From CAZBUH01 sp964495095 (GTDB lineage: Bacteria > Bacillota > Clostridia > Oscillospirales > Oscillospiraceae), in NCBI GenBank assembly GCA_964495095.1, contig CAZBUH010000018.1:1-26509 (forward strand): DNA of 26,509 nt, given 5' to 3'. The notes under the pieces are model-generated. The model was not told where the DNA came from and did not search any database. It saw nothing but the letters and a program-made list of their open reading frames with translations. Below, in pieces: positions 1 to 7,289 of this stretch; position 1 is the first letter of the stretch, and every line of letters starts with the position of its first letter. A program made the translations under genes and the position numbers.

Positions 1-880
1 GGGGATACCTCACGCCGCCCTTGCCCCACGGGGCCTTATCCCCGTCAAGGAAATTTCCGGTGTAGAGTTGGACCCCGGGCTGGGTAGTGAGGCAGGTCAT
101 CGTTATCCCGCTCTCAGGGCAGAAAACGCTGCCGAACTCTTTAAGCGTCCCGCCGCCGAGGATAAAGTTGTGGTCGTAGCCGCAGCACATGGCCGTCTGC
201 GGAAAATCCGAAAAGATATCCCGGCCCACCTCCTTCGCCTCTCTGAAATCGAGGGGTGTGCCCGCCACAGGCAGGATGTTCCCGGTGGGGCAGGTATCCG
301 GGCCGCATTCGGTAAAGTATTCGGCGTCCAGCCGGAGCCGGTGGCCGAGGATATCGCTCCCGGGCCTCCCGGACAGGTTAAAATACGAGTGGTTCGTTAT
401 ATTTATTACAGTGTCCCTGTCGGAGACGGCGGTATAGTCGATAATGAGATCGCGGCCGGTTACGGAGTACCTGACCTCCAGCTTCAGCGTGCCGGGAAAC
501 CCGTCCTCCATATCCGGGCTATCCAGACGGAGCGTAAGGGCGCTGCCGCCCTCAGGGAAGGCGTCAAACATTCTGCCGCCGTATGTGCCGTGCAGATGGT
601 TGGCGCCGTCGTTTTGCTCCAGGACATATTCCTGCCCGCCGAGGCTGAACCGGGCGCCCTTTATCCTGTTGGCATAGCGGCCCACCACAGCGCCCATACA
701 GCAGCTTCCCGCCTTATATCCGTCGATTCCGTCATAGCCCAGCACCACATCTGTAAGGTGCCCGCTCCTGTCCGGTACGCGGAGGCTCTGTATCACGCCG
801 CCGTAATTCAGGATGTCGGCCTCGATTTCTCCTTTGAGTGTAAATTTTAATGTTTCACCGCCGAAAAGCCCGATTTTCAA
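1..880 (-). CDS. galM: Aldose 1-epimerase (galactose mutarotase), 3' end cut by window edge
   Basis: Interconverts alpha and beta anomers of galactose or glucose in the cytoplasm, feeding alpha-D-galactose to GalK. The minus-strand frame opens at a TTG (878-880) placed 8-9 bases after AAAGGAG and stays open to base 1 (about 293 residues), so the C-terminus is missing. Family landmarks: GRYANRI (Asn71-Arg72), the NDGANHLHG segment with His96, TNHSYFNL with His164, and YDHNF with Asp236, matching the two His and the Asp of the GalM active site. The catalytic Glu expected near residue 300 would lie outside the window. It starts 6 bases after the stop of the PocR-AraC gene, and its ribosome binding site lies inside that gene's last codons, so the two are co-transcribed. 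A TTG start is used although no better in-frame ATG exists nearby. Confidence 0.93.
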   Translation of the reverse strand, partial: MKIGLFGGETLKFTLKGEIEADILNYGGVIQSLRVPDRSGHLTDVVLGYDGIDGYKAGSCCMGAVVGRYANRIKGARFSLGGQEYVLEQNDGANHLHGTYGGRMFDAFPEGGSALTLRLDSPDMEDGFPGTLKLEVRYSVTGRDLIIDYTAVSDRDTVINITNHSYFNLSGRPGSDILGHRLRLDAEYFTECGPDTCPTGNILPVAGTPLDFREAKEVGRDIFSDFPQTAMCCGYDHNFILGGGTLKEFGSVFCPESGITMTCLTTQPGVQLYTGNFLDGDKAPWGKGGVRYP

Positions 881-886
881 GCGGAA

Positions 887-1729
887 TCACTCCTTTCCTC
901 CGGCACTCCTGTATTTATGCGGGGTCGTGCCGGTAATTTTTTTGAATACCGTTATGAAATAATTATAGTCGTAAAATCCGCATTTTCCGGCTATTTCGTT
1001 TATGCTCATACGCGGCTCCGTCCGAAGCAGCGCCTTTGCCCTTTCCACGCGCACGCTGCGGATATACTCAGCCAGCCCCATTCCATACGCGCTTTTCGCG
1101 GCGGAGCACAGCTTTGTTTTTCCCACCCCCAGCACGGAACAGATGGTCTGGATGCTAAGATCCCCGGAGAGGTTTTTCCTGATATATCCGTCGGCCTGTA
1201 CCGCAAGGCTGTCCTGCCGCAGGACGGCGACCCTGTCGGAGCAGAGATACAGCGCCACCGCTTCCATTATATGCGCCGCGGCCAGTATCTCCGTCTCTGT
1301 CACCGCCGGCAGCTTCTCTGCGGCGGCCTTCAGCCTGTCAAAATCCAATTCCCGGCCGGAACAGCGCTTCTCTATCTCCGCCCAGCCCGCCTCCGGCTCC
1401 CGGCAGCCAAACAAATTCCCAACAATGAGATAGCCCACTATTACGCCGCCCCAGCGTATGGCGGTACATGCCTCGTACAGGCCGGAGTGGCACCTGTATA
1501 TGTACGTGCCGGCGCGTTTCGAGGCGCTGAGGCAGGCCCGCCTGTCGCAGTCGCGGCAGGCGGCCAGCCCGGCGGGGTTTTCCCTTATTATCCGGCAGAA
1601 TTCCGGGAGCCGGTCGGGATAGCCGAAAAGCTCCTCGAAATTTTCGCCGAAAAGTGCGATGTGTATCCCGGTGAGGATATTGAAGTCCATAAACAGTTGT
1701 TTTAATCTGCCGTAATCAAAGCCCGTCAT
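887..1729 (-). CDS. AraC-family transcriptional regulator with PocR sensory domain
   Basis: Probable DNA-binding regulator of the adjacent galactose genes. Residues about 1-150 resemble a PocR ligand-binding domain, with a Cys-rich stretch containing CRDCDRRAC followed by YRCHSGLYEACTAI. Residues about 190-277 form the AraC double helix-turn-helix, with the second-HTH signature IAGKCGFYDYNYFITVFKK and ending TPHKYR. ATG 1727-1729 is chosen; a TTG immediately upstream (1730-1732) is an alternative, and the ribosome binding site is weak for both. It is divergent from galK, sharing a 137-base AT-rich spacer, and is followed by galM. PocR in Salmonella controls 1,2-propanediol use; what this domain senses here cannot be told from sequence. 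Regulation of galK/galT is inferred from position only. Confidence 0.85.
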   Translation of the reverse strand: MTGFDYGRLKQLFMDFNILTGIHIALFGENFEELFGYPDRLPEFCRIIRENPAGLAACRDCDRRACLSASKRAGTYIYRCHSGLYEACTAIRWGGVIVGYLIVGNLFGCREPEAGWAEIEKRCSGRELDFDRLKAAAEKLPAVTETEILAAAHIMEAVALYLCSDRVAVLRQDSLAVQADGYIRKNLSGDLSIQTICSVLGVGKTKLCSAAKSAYGMGLAEYIRSVRVERAKALLRTEPRMSINEIAGKCGFYDYNYFITVFKKITGTTPHKYRSAGGKE

Positions 1730-1866
1730 CAATGCTTATCACCGCCTGCGAACAAAATCAAAGTTATCCGAAAGATATATTCTATATTCCCGGCATAAAA
1801 TATCCTAACATAATTCCGGAGATAAGTAAATTGTAATTATATCTGAATTAATGGAGGCGGACAGCC
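1730..1866. promoter_or_regulatory. Divergent control region between PocR-AraC/galM and galK-galT
   Basis: This AT-rich spacer separates the two divergent galactose units and must hold both promoters if each is transcribed as inferred. It contains several TATA-like stretches (around 1777-1802 and 1834-1845) but no convincing -35/-10 pair with good spacing on either strand. No clear CcpA-type cre site was seen. The galK ribosome binding site GGAGGCGG (about 1853-1860) lies at its right edge. Confidence 0.35.
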
Positions 1867-3138
1867 GTGAATGCCGGCGAATGGAAAAGGCGCATTGGCG
1901 CCGGGGAATTTAAAAGAACGTTTACAGAGTTATACGGGCGGCGGGCCCCGGAGGCTCCCGCCAGATATACGGAGCTTGTGGATAAATACAGCCGCGCCTT
2001 CGGTGATGCCCGGGAGCTGAGCATTTTTTCCGCCCCGGGGCGGACGGAGATAGGCGGCAACCACACGGATCACCAGCACGGGATGGTGATGGCGGCGTCT
2101 GTTGACCTTGACGCCATAGCGGCGGCGGCGCCCAACGGCAGCGGCAGGGTATGTGTAATATCCGACGGATACGGCGTCTGCGAAGCGGATTTGAGGGAGC
2201 TCTCCGCCTCCCCGGCAAGGCGCGGCACAATGGAGGCGCTGGTACAGGGTGTACTGGCGGGCTTTGAGCGGATGGGCTGCCCGCTGTCGGGGTTTAACGC
2301 ATATGTCATGTCGGACGTCCTGCCGGGGAGCGGGCTGAGCTCTTCTGCGGCCTTTGAGGTGCTGATAGGCTGCGCGGCAAATCACCTGCTTTTTGACGGG
2401 CGCGCCTCGGCGGTGGACATAGCCAAAGCGGGACAGTACGCCGAAAATGTATATTTCGGCAAGCCCTGCGGCCTTATGGACCAGACGGCGTCGGCGGTAG
2501 GCGGCGCTGTGGCCATCGACTTTAACGACCCCGAGCGCCCGGTGGTGTCGGAGGTGGATTTCGATTTTATAAAAAGCGGGCACGTCCTGTGCGTAATAGA
2601 CACCGGGGCCGACCACGCCGGGCTTACGGATGAATACGCGGCCATAACTGAGGAAATGGATTCGGCGGCGGCCTTTTTCGGCCGCTCCGTCCTGCGCGAC
2701 GTGCCGGAAGATGAATTTATGAAAAACATAGTGAAGCTGCGGGAGGTCTGCGGAGACAGGGCCGTACTACGCGCCATGCACTTTTACGACGACAGCGGCA
2801 GGGTGCCTCAGCTCTCTGCTGCGCTGTCCGCCGGGGATTTTGACAGTTTCCTGCAAATTATAGACCAGTCCGGCCGCAGCTCATGGGAGTACCTTCAGAA
2901 TATCTATCCCTCGGGCGAGGCCCGCCGTCAGCCAATGGCGCTGGCGCTGGCCATGTGCCGGAGGCTCCTGAAAGGCCGGGGCGCCTGCCGCGTCCACGGC
3001 GGCGGCTTTGCGGGGACTGTGCAGGCATTCGTGCCGGAGGATATTTTTGACGAATTCAGCCGCGGCATTGAGGAGGTTTTCGGGCCGGGAAGCTGCCGCA
3101 GGCTCATGATCCGCCCTGCGGGCGGGATAAAACTGTAA
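1867..3138 (+). CDS. galK: Galactokinase
   Basis: Phosphorylates alpha-D-galactose to galactose 1-phosphate with ATP, the first committed Leloir step. 423 residues, slightly above the usual 380-400. GHMP-kinase motifs are all present: galactokinase signature around residues 57-72 (APGRTEIGGNHTDHQHG, with Arg59, Glu61, Asp68), ATP-binding motif 2 around 152-163 (LPGSGLSSSAAF), catalytic Asp205 in CGLMDQTASA, and motif 3 around 377-388 (HGGGFAGTVQAF). The start is GTG at 1867, preceded by GGAGGCGG with about 6 bases spacing. It lies 16 bases upstream of galT on the same strand, forming a galKT operon. Homoserine kinase and other GHMP kinases are excluded by the N-terminal galactose signature. 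Confidence 0.96.
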   Translation: MNAGEWKRRIGAGEFKRTFTELYGRRAPEAPARYTELVDKYSRAFGDARELSIFSAPGRTEIGGNHTDHQHGMVMAASVDLDAIAAAAPNGSGRVCVISDGYGVCEADLRELSASPARRGTMEALVQGVLAGFERMGCPLSGFNAYVMSDVLPGSGLSSSAAFEVLIGCAANHLLFDGRASAVDIAKAGQYAENVYFGKPCGLMDQTASAVGGAVAIDFNDPERPVVSEVDFDFIKSGHVLCVIDTGADHAGLTDEYAAITEEMDSAAAFFGRSVLRDVPEDEFMKNIVKLREVCGDRAVLRAMHFYDDSGRVPQLSAALSAGDFDSFLQIIDQSGRSSWEYLQNIYPSGEARRQPMALALAMCRRLLKGRGACRVHGGGFAGTVQAFVPEDIFDEFSRGIEEVFGPGSCRRLMIRPAGGIKL

Positions 3139-3154
3139 AAGGAGGGCCGGAGCA

Positions 3155-4645
3155 GTGGCCGATAAATATATCGCCGGGCTTGTGGACTACGCCGTAAGCC
3201 GCGGGCTTATAGATGACGGGGACCGCGTTTTCGCCGTAAACCGGATACTTGAACTGCTGAAAAAGGACAGCTTCTCGCCGCCGGAGGGGACGGCGCAAAT
3301 GGGTCTTGAGGAACTGCTGGAGGGCCTCGCCGATTATGCCGCCGCCACCGGCGCCGCGGGCAATACAGCGGCGGCCAGGTATCTTTTTACCACCGCCGTT
3401 ATGGGGGCGCTGACCCCCTTCCCCCACGAGGTGCGGGCCAAATTTCAGGAGCTTTACGCCCTGTCGCCCCGTAAGGCCACGGACTGGTTTTACGGCTTTG
3501 CCCAGGATACGGACTATATACGCAGGTACAGGATTGAAAAGGACCTGAAATGGAAGACCGCGACGGAATACGGGGACCTGGATATTACCATAAACCTTTC
3601 AAAGCCGGAAAAGGACCCCCGGGATATAGCCGCCGCGGCCAAGGCGGCGCACTCCGGATATCCGGAGTGCCAGCTCTGCCCGGAAAACGAGGGATATCCG
3701 GGCCGGATAGACCACCCGGCCCGGCAGAATCTCCGGGTGATACCCGTGACCCTCGGCGGGGAGCAGTGGTTTATGCAGTATTCCCCCTATGTCTACTACA
3801 ACGAGCACTGCATAGCGCTTAATTCCCGCCATGTGCCCATGAAAACGGACCGCTCCACCTTTGTAAAGCTGCTGGATTTTATAGATATCTTCCCCCACTA
3901 TTTTATCGGCGCCAACGCGGACCTGCCTATCGTCGGCGGCTCCATACTGAGCCATGACCATTTTCAGGGCGGCCGGTACGATTTTGCCATGGCCGGCGCG
4001 GAGACGGAGCTGCCTCTGGAATTCCGGGGATATCCGGACGTCCGGGCGGGGATACTCAAATGGCCCATGTCTGCGATACGGATATCCGGCGTAAATCGGG
4101 ACAGCATAATCTCCCTGGCGGACAGGATACTTGAGGTGTGGCGCGGGTATTCGGATGAGAGCGTATCGATTTTTTCCGGGGCAGACGGGGTCTGCCACAA
4201 CACGGTGACGCCCATTGCCCGCCGGCGGGGCGGGGAATATGAGCTGGATATCGTCCTGCGGAACAACCTGACCACGCCGGAGCACCCCATGGGGCTGTTC
4301 CATCCCCACAGCCGCCTCCACCATATCAAGAAGGAGAATATAGGGCTCATAGAGGTAATGGGCCTGGCGGTGCTGCCCTCCCGGCTGAAGGCAGAGATGG
4401 AGGGTCTGAAAGCCGCCATGCTGGAGGGACGGGACATCTCCGGCGACAGTGCGCTGTCAAAGCACGCGGAGTGGGCGGAGGCCCTGGCCGCAAAATACAG
4501 CTTTAACAGCGCCAATATAGACGGCATAATCAAAAAAGAGATTGGCCTTATATTCGCCCAGGTGCTCGAGGATGCCGGCGTGTATAAGCGGGACCGGGCC
4601 GGGAAAAACGCTTTCCTGCGCTTTATCGAGGCTGTAAATATGTAA
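3155..4645 (+). CDS. galT: Galactose-1-phosphate uridylyltransferase, class II (Firmicutes type)
   Basis: Exchanges UMP between UDP-glucose and galactose 1-phosphate, giving UDP-galactose and glucose 1-phosphate. 496 residues, the length of the Bacillus/Clostridia class II enzymes rather than the ~350-residue E. coli type. Landmarks are the early segment KATDWFYGFAQDTDYIR, the CQLCPENEGYPGR motif near residues 170-182, and the HDHFQGGRY motif with His267 and His269, the latter in the region of the nucleotidylated histidine. GTG at 3155 follows AAAGGAGGG. It is the last gene of the galKT unit and is followed after 21 bases by a strong hairpin terminator. No galE is present in the window, so UDP-galactose epimerisation must be encoded elsewhere. 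Confidence 0.96.
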   Translation: MADKYIAGLVDYAVSRGLIDDGDRVFAVNRILELLKKDSFSPPEGTAQMGLEELLEGLADYAAATGAAGNTAAARYLFTTAVMGALTPFPHEVRAKFQELYALSPRKATDWFYGFAQDTDYIRRYRIEKDLKWKTATEYGDLDITINLSKPEKDPRDIAAAAKAAHSGYPECQLCPENEGYPGRIDHPARQNLRVIPVTLGGEQWFMQYSPYVYYNEHCIALNSRHVPMKTDRSTFVKLLDFIDIFPHYFIGANADLPIVGGSILSHDHFQGGRYDFAMAGAETELPLEFRGYPDVRAGILKWPMSAIRISGVNRDSIISLADRILEVWRGYSDESVSIFSGADGVCHNTVTPIARRRGGEYELDIVLRNNLTTPEHPMGLFHPHSRLHHIKKENIGLIEVMGLAVLPSRLKAEMEGLKAAMLEGRDISGDSALSKHAEWAEALAAKYSFNSANIDGIIKKEIGLIFAQVLEDAGVYKRDRAGKNAFLRFIEAVNM

Positions 4646-4666
4646 GCTTATTGCCGTGTAAATTTA

Positions 4667-4704
4667 ACAGGGACGCCGGCCAAAAGGCCGGCGTCCCTGT
4701 TTTT
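4667..4704 (+). terminator. Rho-independent terminator of galK-galT
   Basis: A perfect 15-base inverted repeat, ACAGGGACGCCGGCC (4667-4681) and its complement (4686-4700), encloses an AAAA loop and is followed by a T run (4700-4704). It ends the plus-strand galKT unit. It also lies downstream of the converging minus-strand operon that ends at 4778; on that strand the hairpin is followed by TAAATTT, a weaker tail, so it may act in both directions. Confidence 0.93.
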
Positions 4705-4777
4705 GTGCAAAGGGAATGGGATGCTGAAACGGAGACGCGGCTTAAAAAGCCCCGCTCTTGGAATACGTGTATGGGAT

Positions 4778-5023
4778 TTATATTCTCTCCAGGTCCTCGG
4801 CCTTGAAAATAAGCTCCTTTCCTATGCCCAGAGGCACGTCTGCCTTCTCAATGCGCACAGGGACATAACCGCCATAATCCTCATATGCAAGCTGCCAGGG
4901 ATAGATGGCGGCCAGCACCGTGCCTTCGGCATTATTGAGGGGATACCCGGTGGGCAGGCAGTTTTCAGTCCTGGCTTTAACTCTCACCTTTTCCCCAGGG
5001 GCAAAAGAAAGTATTTTCGACAT
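4778..5023 (-). CDS. Small SH3/KOW-like protein (copy 1), last gene of the 13-gene operon
   Basis: An 81-residue soluble protein of unrecognised function. Its FAPGEKVRVKAR start and alternating beta-rich pattern suggest an SH3-like barrel of the kind seen in KOW domains or the nitrile hydratase beta subunit; this is a resemblance, not an assignment. No signal peptide or membrane segment. ATG 5021-5023 is preferred over upstream in-frame starts because GGAGGG lies 8 bases before it and because the protein then matches its paralogue at 17425-17670 residue for residue in length. By hand, 46 of 81 positions are identical without gaps, including PTGYPL, AEGTV, YPWQL and GYVPV.IEK.D.PLG.G. It follows a tandem-hotdog gene by 17 bases, as the paralogue does by 4, suggesting a partner subunit. 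Confidence 0.8.
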   Translation of the reverse strand: MSKILSFAPGEKVRVKARTENCLPTGYPLNNAEGTVLAAIYPWQLAYEDYGGYVPVRIEKADVPLGIGKELIFKAEDLERI

Positions 5024-5040
5024 TGATGTACCCTCCTTTT

Positions 5041-6111
5041 TTACTGTCCGGACGGCAGACGCACCAGTATTTTTGCGGTGTCTGTTATCTGATCCCGGCA
5101 TATGTTTTTGAGATACGCATCCAAAAGCACACAGCCGCAGCCTGCCTCATCCCTGAACTTCTCTGCAACGGTGCCGTAGGCCACGGAGCAGTCATACAGC
5201 GGCGTGCTGCGCAGGTGACGCCAGCTCATTTCCCGTATAAAGCCGTCGTTTCCCGCCCAGTTTGTCGCCAGACGCATCAGTGCGCAGGCGCAGAATTCAG
5301 GAATCATGAATGACGCGGGAACGCCGGTAATCCTTCCGGCCTCAGCGTCGTCGGTAAAGTTGAAGCTGTTGTACACCCGCCATGCATTGTTTTCACTGCT
5401 GCGCGGCGCCATTTCGGGGTCCACCTCACGCAGGCGGCGCAGGGGATAGCTTTTGAGATTATAGACCGCCCCGCTGTAAAAAATCATATCCAGCGGCGTC
5501 ATCGGGCCATAAGTGGCTGGAGTTATCTCATCGCCCACCGCCGTGTCCTCCCAGCGGGGAGTATTGTCGGCCCGTACCTCCTCCGCATCCATAATCTCCT
5601 GTATACGTGCTTTTTCCTCCTCCGTGTACCAGTGCTTTTTAAAGCTTTGGTTGGGGGTCTCATAGTCACGCTGAACGCGGACATTTGTCAGCCTGCGAAT
5701 GCTCATAACAGGCTCGCCCTTGCTGTCATAAAAACCGCCGCAGCTATCCGCATATGAATATTCGCGCACACCGTCCCGGCTGCTTTCAAGCTCTGTAAGG
5801 CTGTTTTCACCGCAGATGAGCTTATATGTCTCCCCGGCCCGGACGGGCTTATAAAAGCGGTAGTCGGCCCCCGCCCGTGTCTGTATCGCAATTTTCCCTT
5901 CCATATCCGGAAGCTGCGGCAGCCTTTGGCTTTTCAGCGCCCCGGCCAGAAACAGAGGCATTACCCTGACCTCGCCGGTATGTGTCGCGGAATATTCAGG
6001 GTCGGCATACATGGGGTTCCAGGGGTCTGTAAAATCATGATAGCGTCTTACAAACAGCGGGTTGCAGAAAACAGACGCCGGCTGGGATTTGTTTATATCG
6101 ATTTTGTTCAT
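5041..6111 (-). CDS. Tandem-hotdog (MaoC-like acyl dehydratase superfamily) protein, copy 1, divergent
   Basis: A 356-residue predicted cytoplasmic protein resembling double-hotdog MaoC/FAS1-type dehydratases: an N-terminal half with the signature DPWNPMYADPEY (residues 29-40), then a conserved YTEEEKARIQEIMDAEE linker and a second half with WEDTAVGDEITPATYGPMT and a terminal hotdog ending in RLPSGQ. It is the shortest and most divergent of three paralogues here. In the second half it has NSFNFTDDAEAG where the other two carry H-x-Y-D, so the only candidate catalytic His is absent. Its ATG overlaps the TGA of the preceding paralogue (ATGA) and has GGAGGTGC before it, indicating coupled translation and possibly a heteromer with that protein. 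Reaction and substrate unknown. Confidence 0.72.
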   Translation of the reverse strand: MNKIDINKSQPASVFCNPLFVRRYHDFTDPWNPMYADPEYSATHTGEVRVMPLFLAGALKSQRLPQLPDMEGKIAIQTRAGADYRFYKPVRAGETYKLICGENSLTELESSRDGVREYSYADSCGGFYDSKGEPVMSIRRLTNVRVQRDYETPNQSFKKHWYTEEEKARIQEIMDAEEVRADNTPRWEDTAVGDEITPATYGPMTPLDMIFYSGAVYNLKSYPLRRLREVDPEMAPRSSENNAWRVYNSFNFTDDAEAGRITGVPASFMIPEFCACALMRLATNWAGNDGFIREMSWRHLRSTPLYDCSVAYGTVAEKFRDEAGCGCVLLDAYLKNICRDQITDTAKILVRLPSGQ

Positions 6112-7277
6112 TTCCGCACCTCCTGCCTTGTGGGAAGGCTCACCGTAATCCGCCCGGATTCGCTGACATTGCCGCGGCAGAGATTTTCAACCCACGCGTC
6201 TATCTCCACTATATGCTCGCCGTTTTCCACGCGCTTATCCAGCACACGCCCTCTGACAACATTGCAGTCGCCTATTTGAGTGAGCTTCATATGCCGCCAC
6301 TTCATGCGCCGCAGCTCGCCGTCGTCCCCCATCCAGTTTGATACCAGCCGTCCCATCTGATAGCCGGCAGTATTTCCAAACAGGAAGCACCCGGGCACGC
6401 CGCCGCCAGCGGCCAGCTCATTGTCGTAAAAATGATACCCCAGCAGAGGCTTATAATAGTTGTTGGCATCGTCGTGAAATACCATATGAGGCGTTACCTC
6501 ACGCATACGCCGCAGGCAGAAGTTGCCCCGTATTCTGGGCAGCGCTCCGTAAAACGCGGCCATATCCCACAGATTGGTAGGCCCCAGTGAAACCGGCTTT
6601 ACGCTGTCCCCTATCTGAACATCCTCCCAGTACCTGGGCGTACTCCCGCGGATTTCTTCCCCGTCTATAATGCTCTGGATATATTCCAGCTCCTCTTCCG
6701 TATATACATGGGGCTCAAAGGGCAGGCCGGCGGTATCGGCCAGCCTCGGCTCCGGCAGTATGGAGATGTCGTTGAGATGCTGCATACTCATAACCAGTTC
6801 ATTGTCCTGATTGTAGAAATCCGCATCCACCTCCACAAATTTAAAAATCGGTATGCCCGTTTCCTTCCAGCCCTTCACCTCTGGGGAGCAGGACTCCGCC
6901 CTGTCGGTGATGTCCTCCAGTACGGAGGGGCGGTGGAATATACGCAGCGTGTCGCCAAGCCGGATTGGCTTATAAAACTCGTAATTTTCCCCCGCGTACA
7001 TGCTGAACAGATAGCCTCCCGCCGGATCCATAACAGGCGTGTGTATTGTTTCGGCAAATTCCAGAGGCAGGAGCGGAAATACCAGTGTCCCGCCCCATCT
7101 CGTTTTTGCCCCATACTCCCGGTCGTTGTAGATTGGATTCCACGGATCGAGCCAGGAGTTGAATTTGCCTATGCTCTCCTCGTCCACAACCTTTTCCTCC
7201 GGCTCCCAGCCCTCCATTTGCCGGCTCTTTTCCATAGTTTCATCTATCATCTGCTGAACATATTTGCTGTATTGCAT
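6108..7277 (-). CDS. Tandem-hotdog (MaoC-like acyl dehydratase superfamily) protein, copy 2
   Basis: 389 residues, closely similar along its whole length to the paralogue at 17675-18853. N-terminal hotdog with DPWNPIYNDREY (from Asp44), the YTEEELEYIQSIIDGEE linker, then WEDVQIGDSVKPVSLGPTN and a C-terminal hotdog containing GYHFYDNELA and GCFLFGNT. The hydratase-2 dyad of MaoC enzymes (Asp and His of the GDxNPxH motif) is not at its usual place: Pro and Tyr stand there. ATG 7275-7277 is chosen with GAGGGG five bases ahead; the GTG at 7283 would overlap that site. It sits 12 bases after the FAD flavoprotein gene and overlaps copy 1 by four bases. Likely acts on a CoA-linked or free enoyl/hydroxy intermediate, but this is inference. 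Confidence 0.74.
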   Translation of the reverse strand: MQYSKYVQQMIDETMEKSRQMEGWEPEEKVVDEESIGKFNSWLDPWNPIYNDREYGAKTRWGGTLVFPLLPLEFAETIHTPVMDPAGGYLFSMYAGENYEFYKPIRLGDTLRIFHRPSVLEDITDRAESCSPEVKGWKETGIPIFKFVEVDADFYNQDNELVMSMQHLNDISILPEPRLADTAGLPFEPHVYTEEELEYIQSIIDGEEIRGSTPRYWEDVQIGDSVKPVSLGPTNLWDMAAFYGALPRIRGNFCLRRMREVTPHMVFHDDANNYYKPLLGYHFYDNELAAGGGVPGCFLFGNTAGYQMGRLVSNWMGDDGELRRMKWRHMKLTQIGDCNVVRGRVLDKRVENGEHIVEIDAWVENLCRGNVSESGRITVSLPTRQEVRK

Positions 7278-7289
7278 ATGCACCCCTCA

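Noticed and set aside
2..850. Plus-strand frame covering 68-850
   Set aside because: It is antisense to galM, whose minus-strand frame carries all family motifs to the window edge.
4778..5023. Nitrile hydratase beta subunit (also 17425-17670)
   Set aside because: Only the general SH3-like look is shared; 81 residues is far below family length and no alpha subunit with a Cys-x-x-Cys-Ser-Cys metal site is present.
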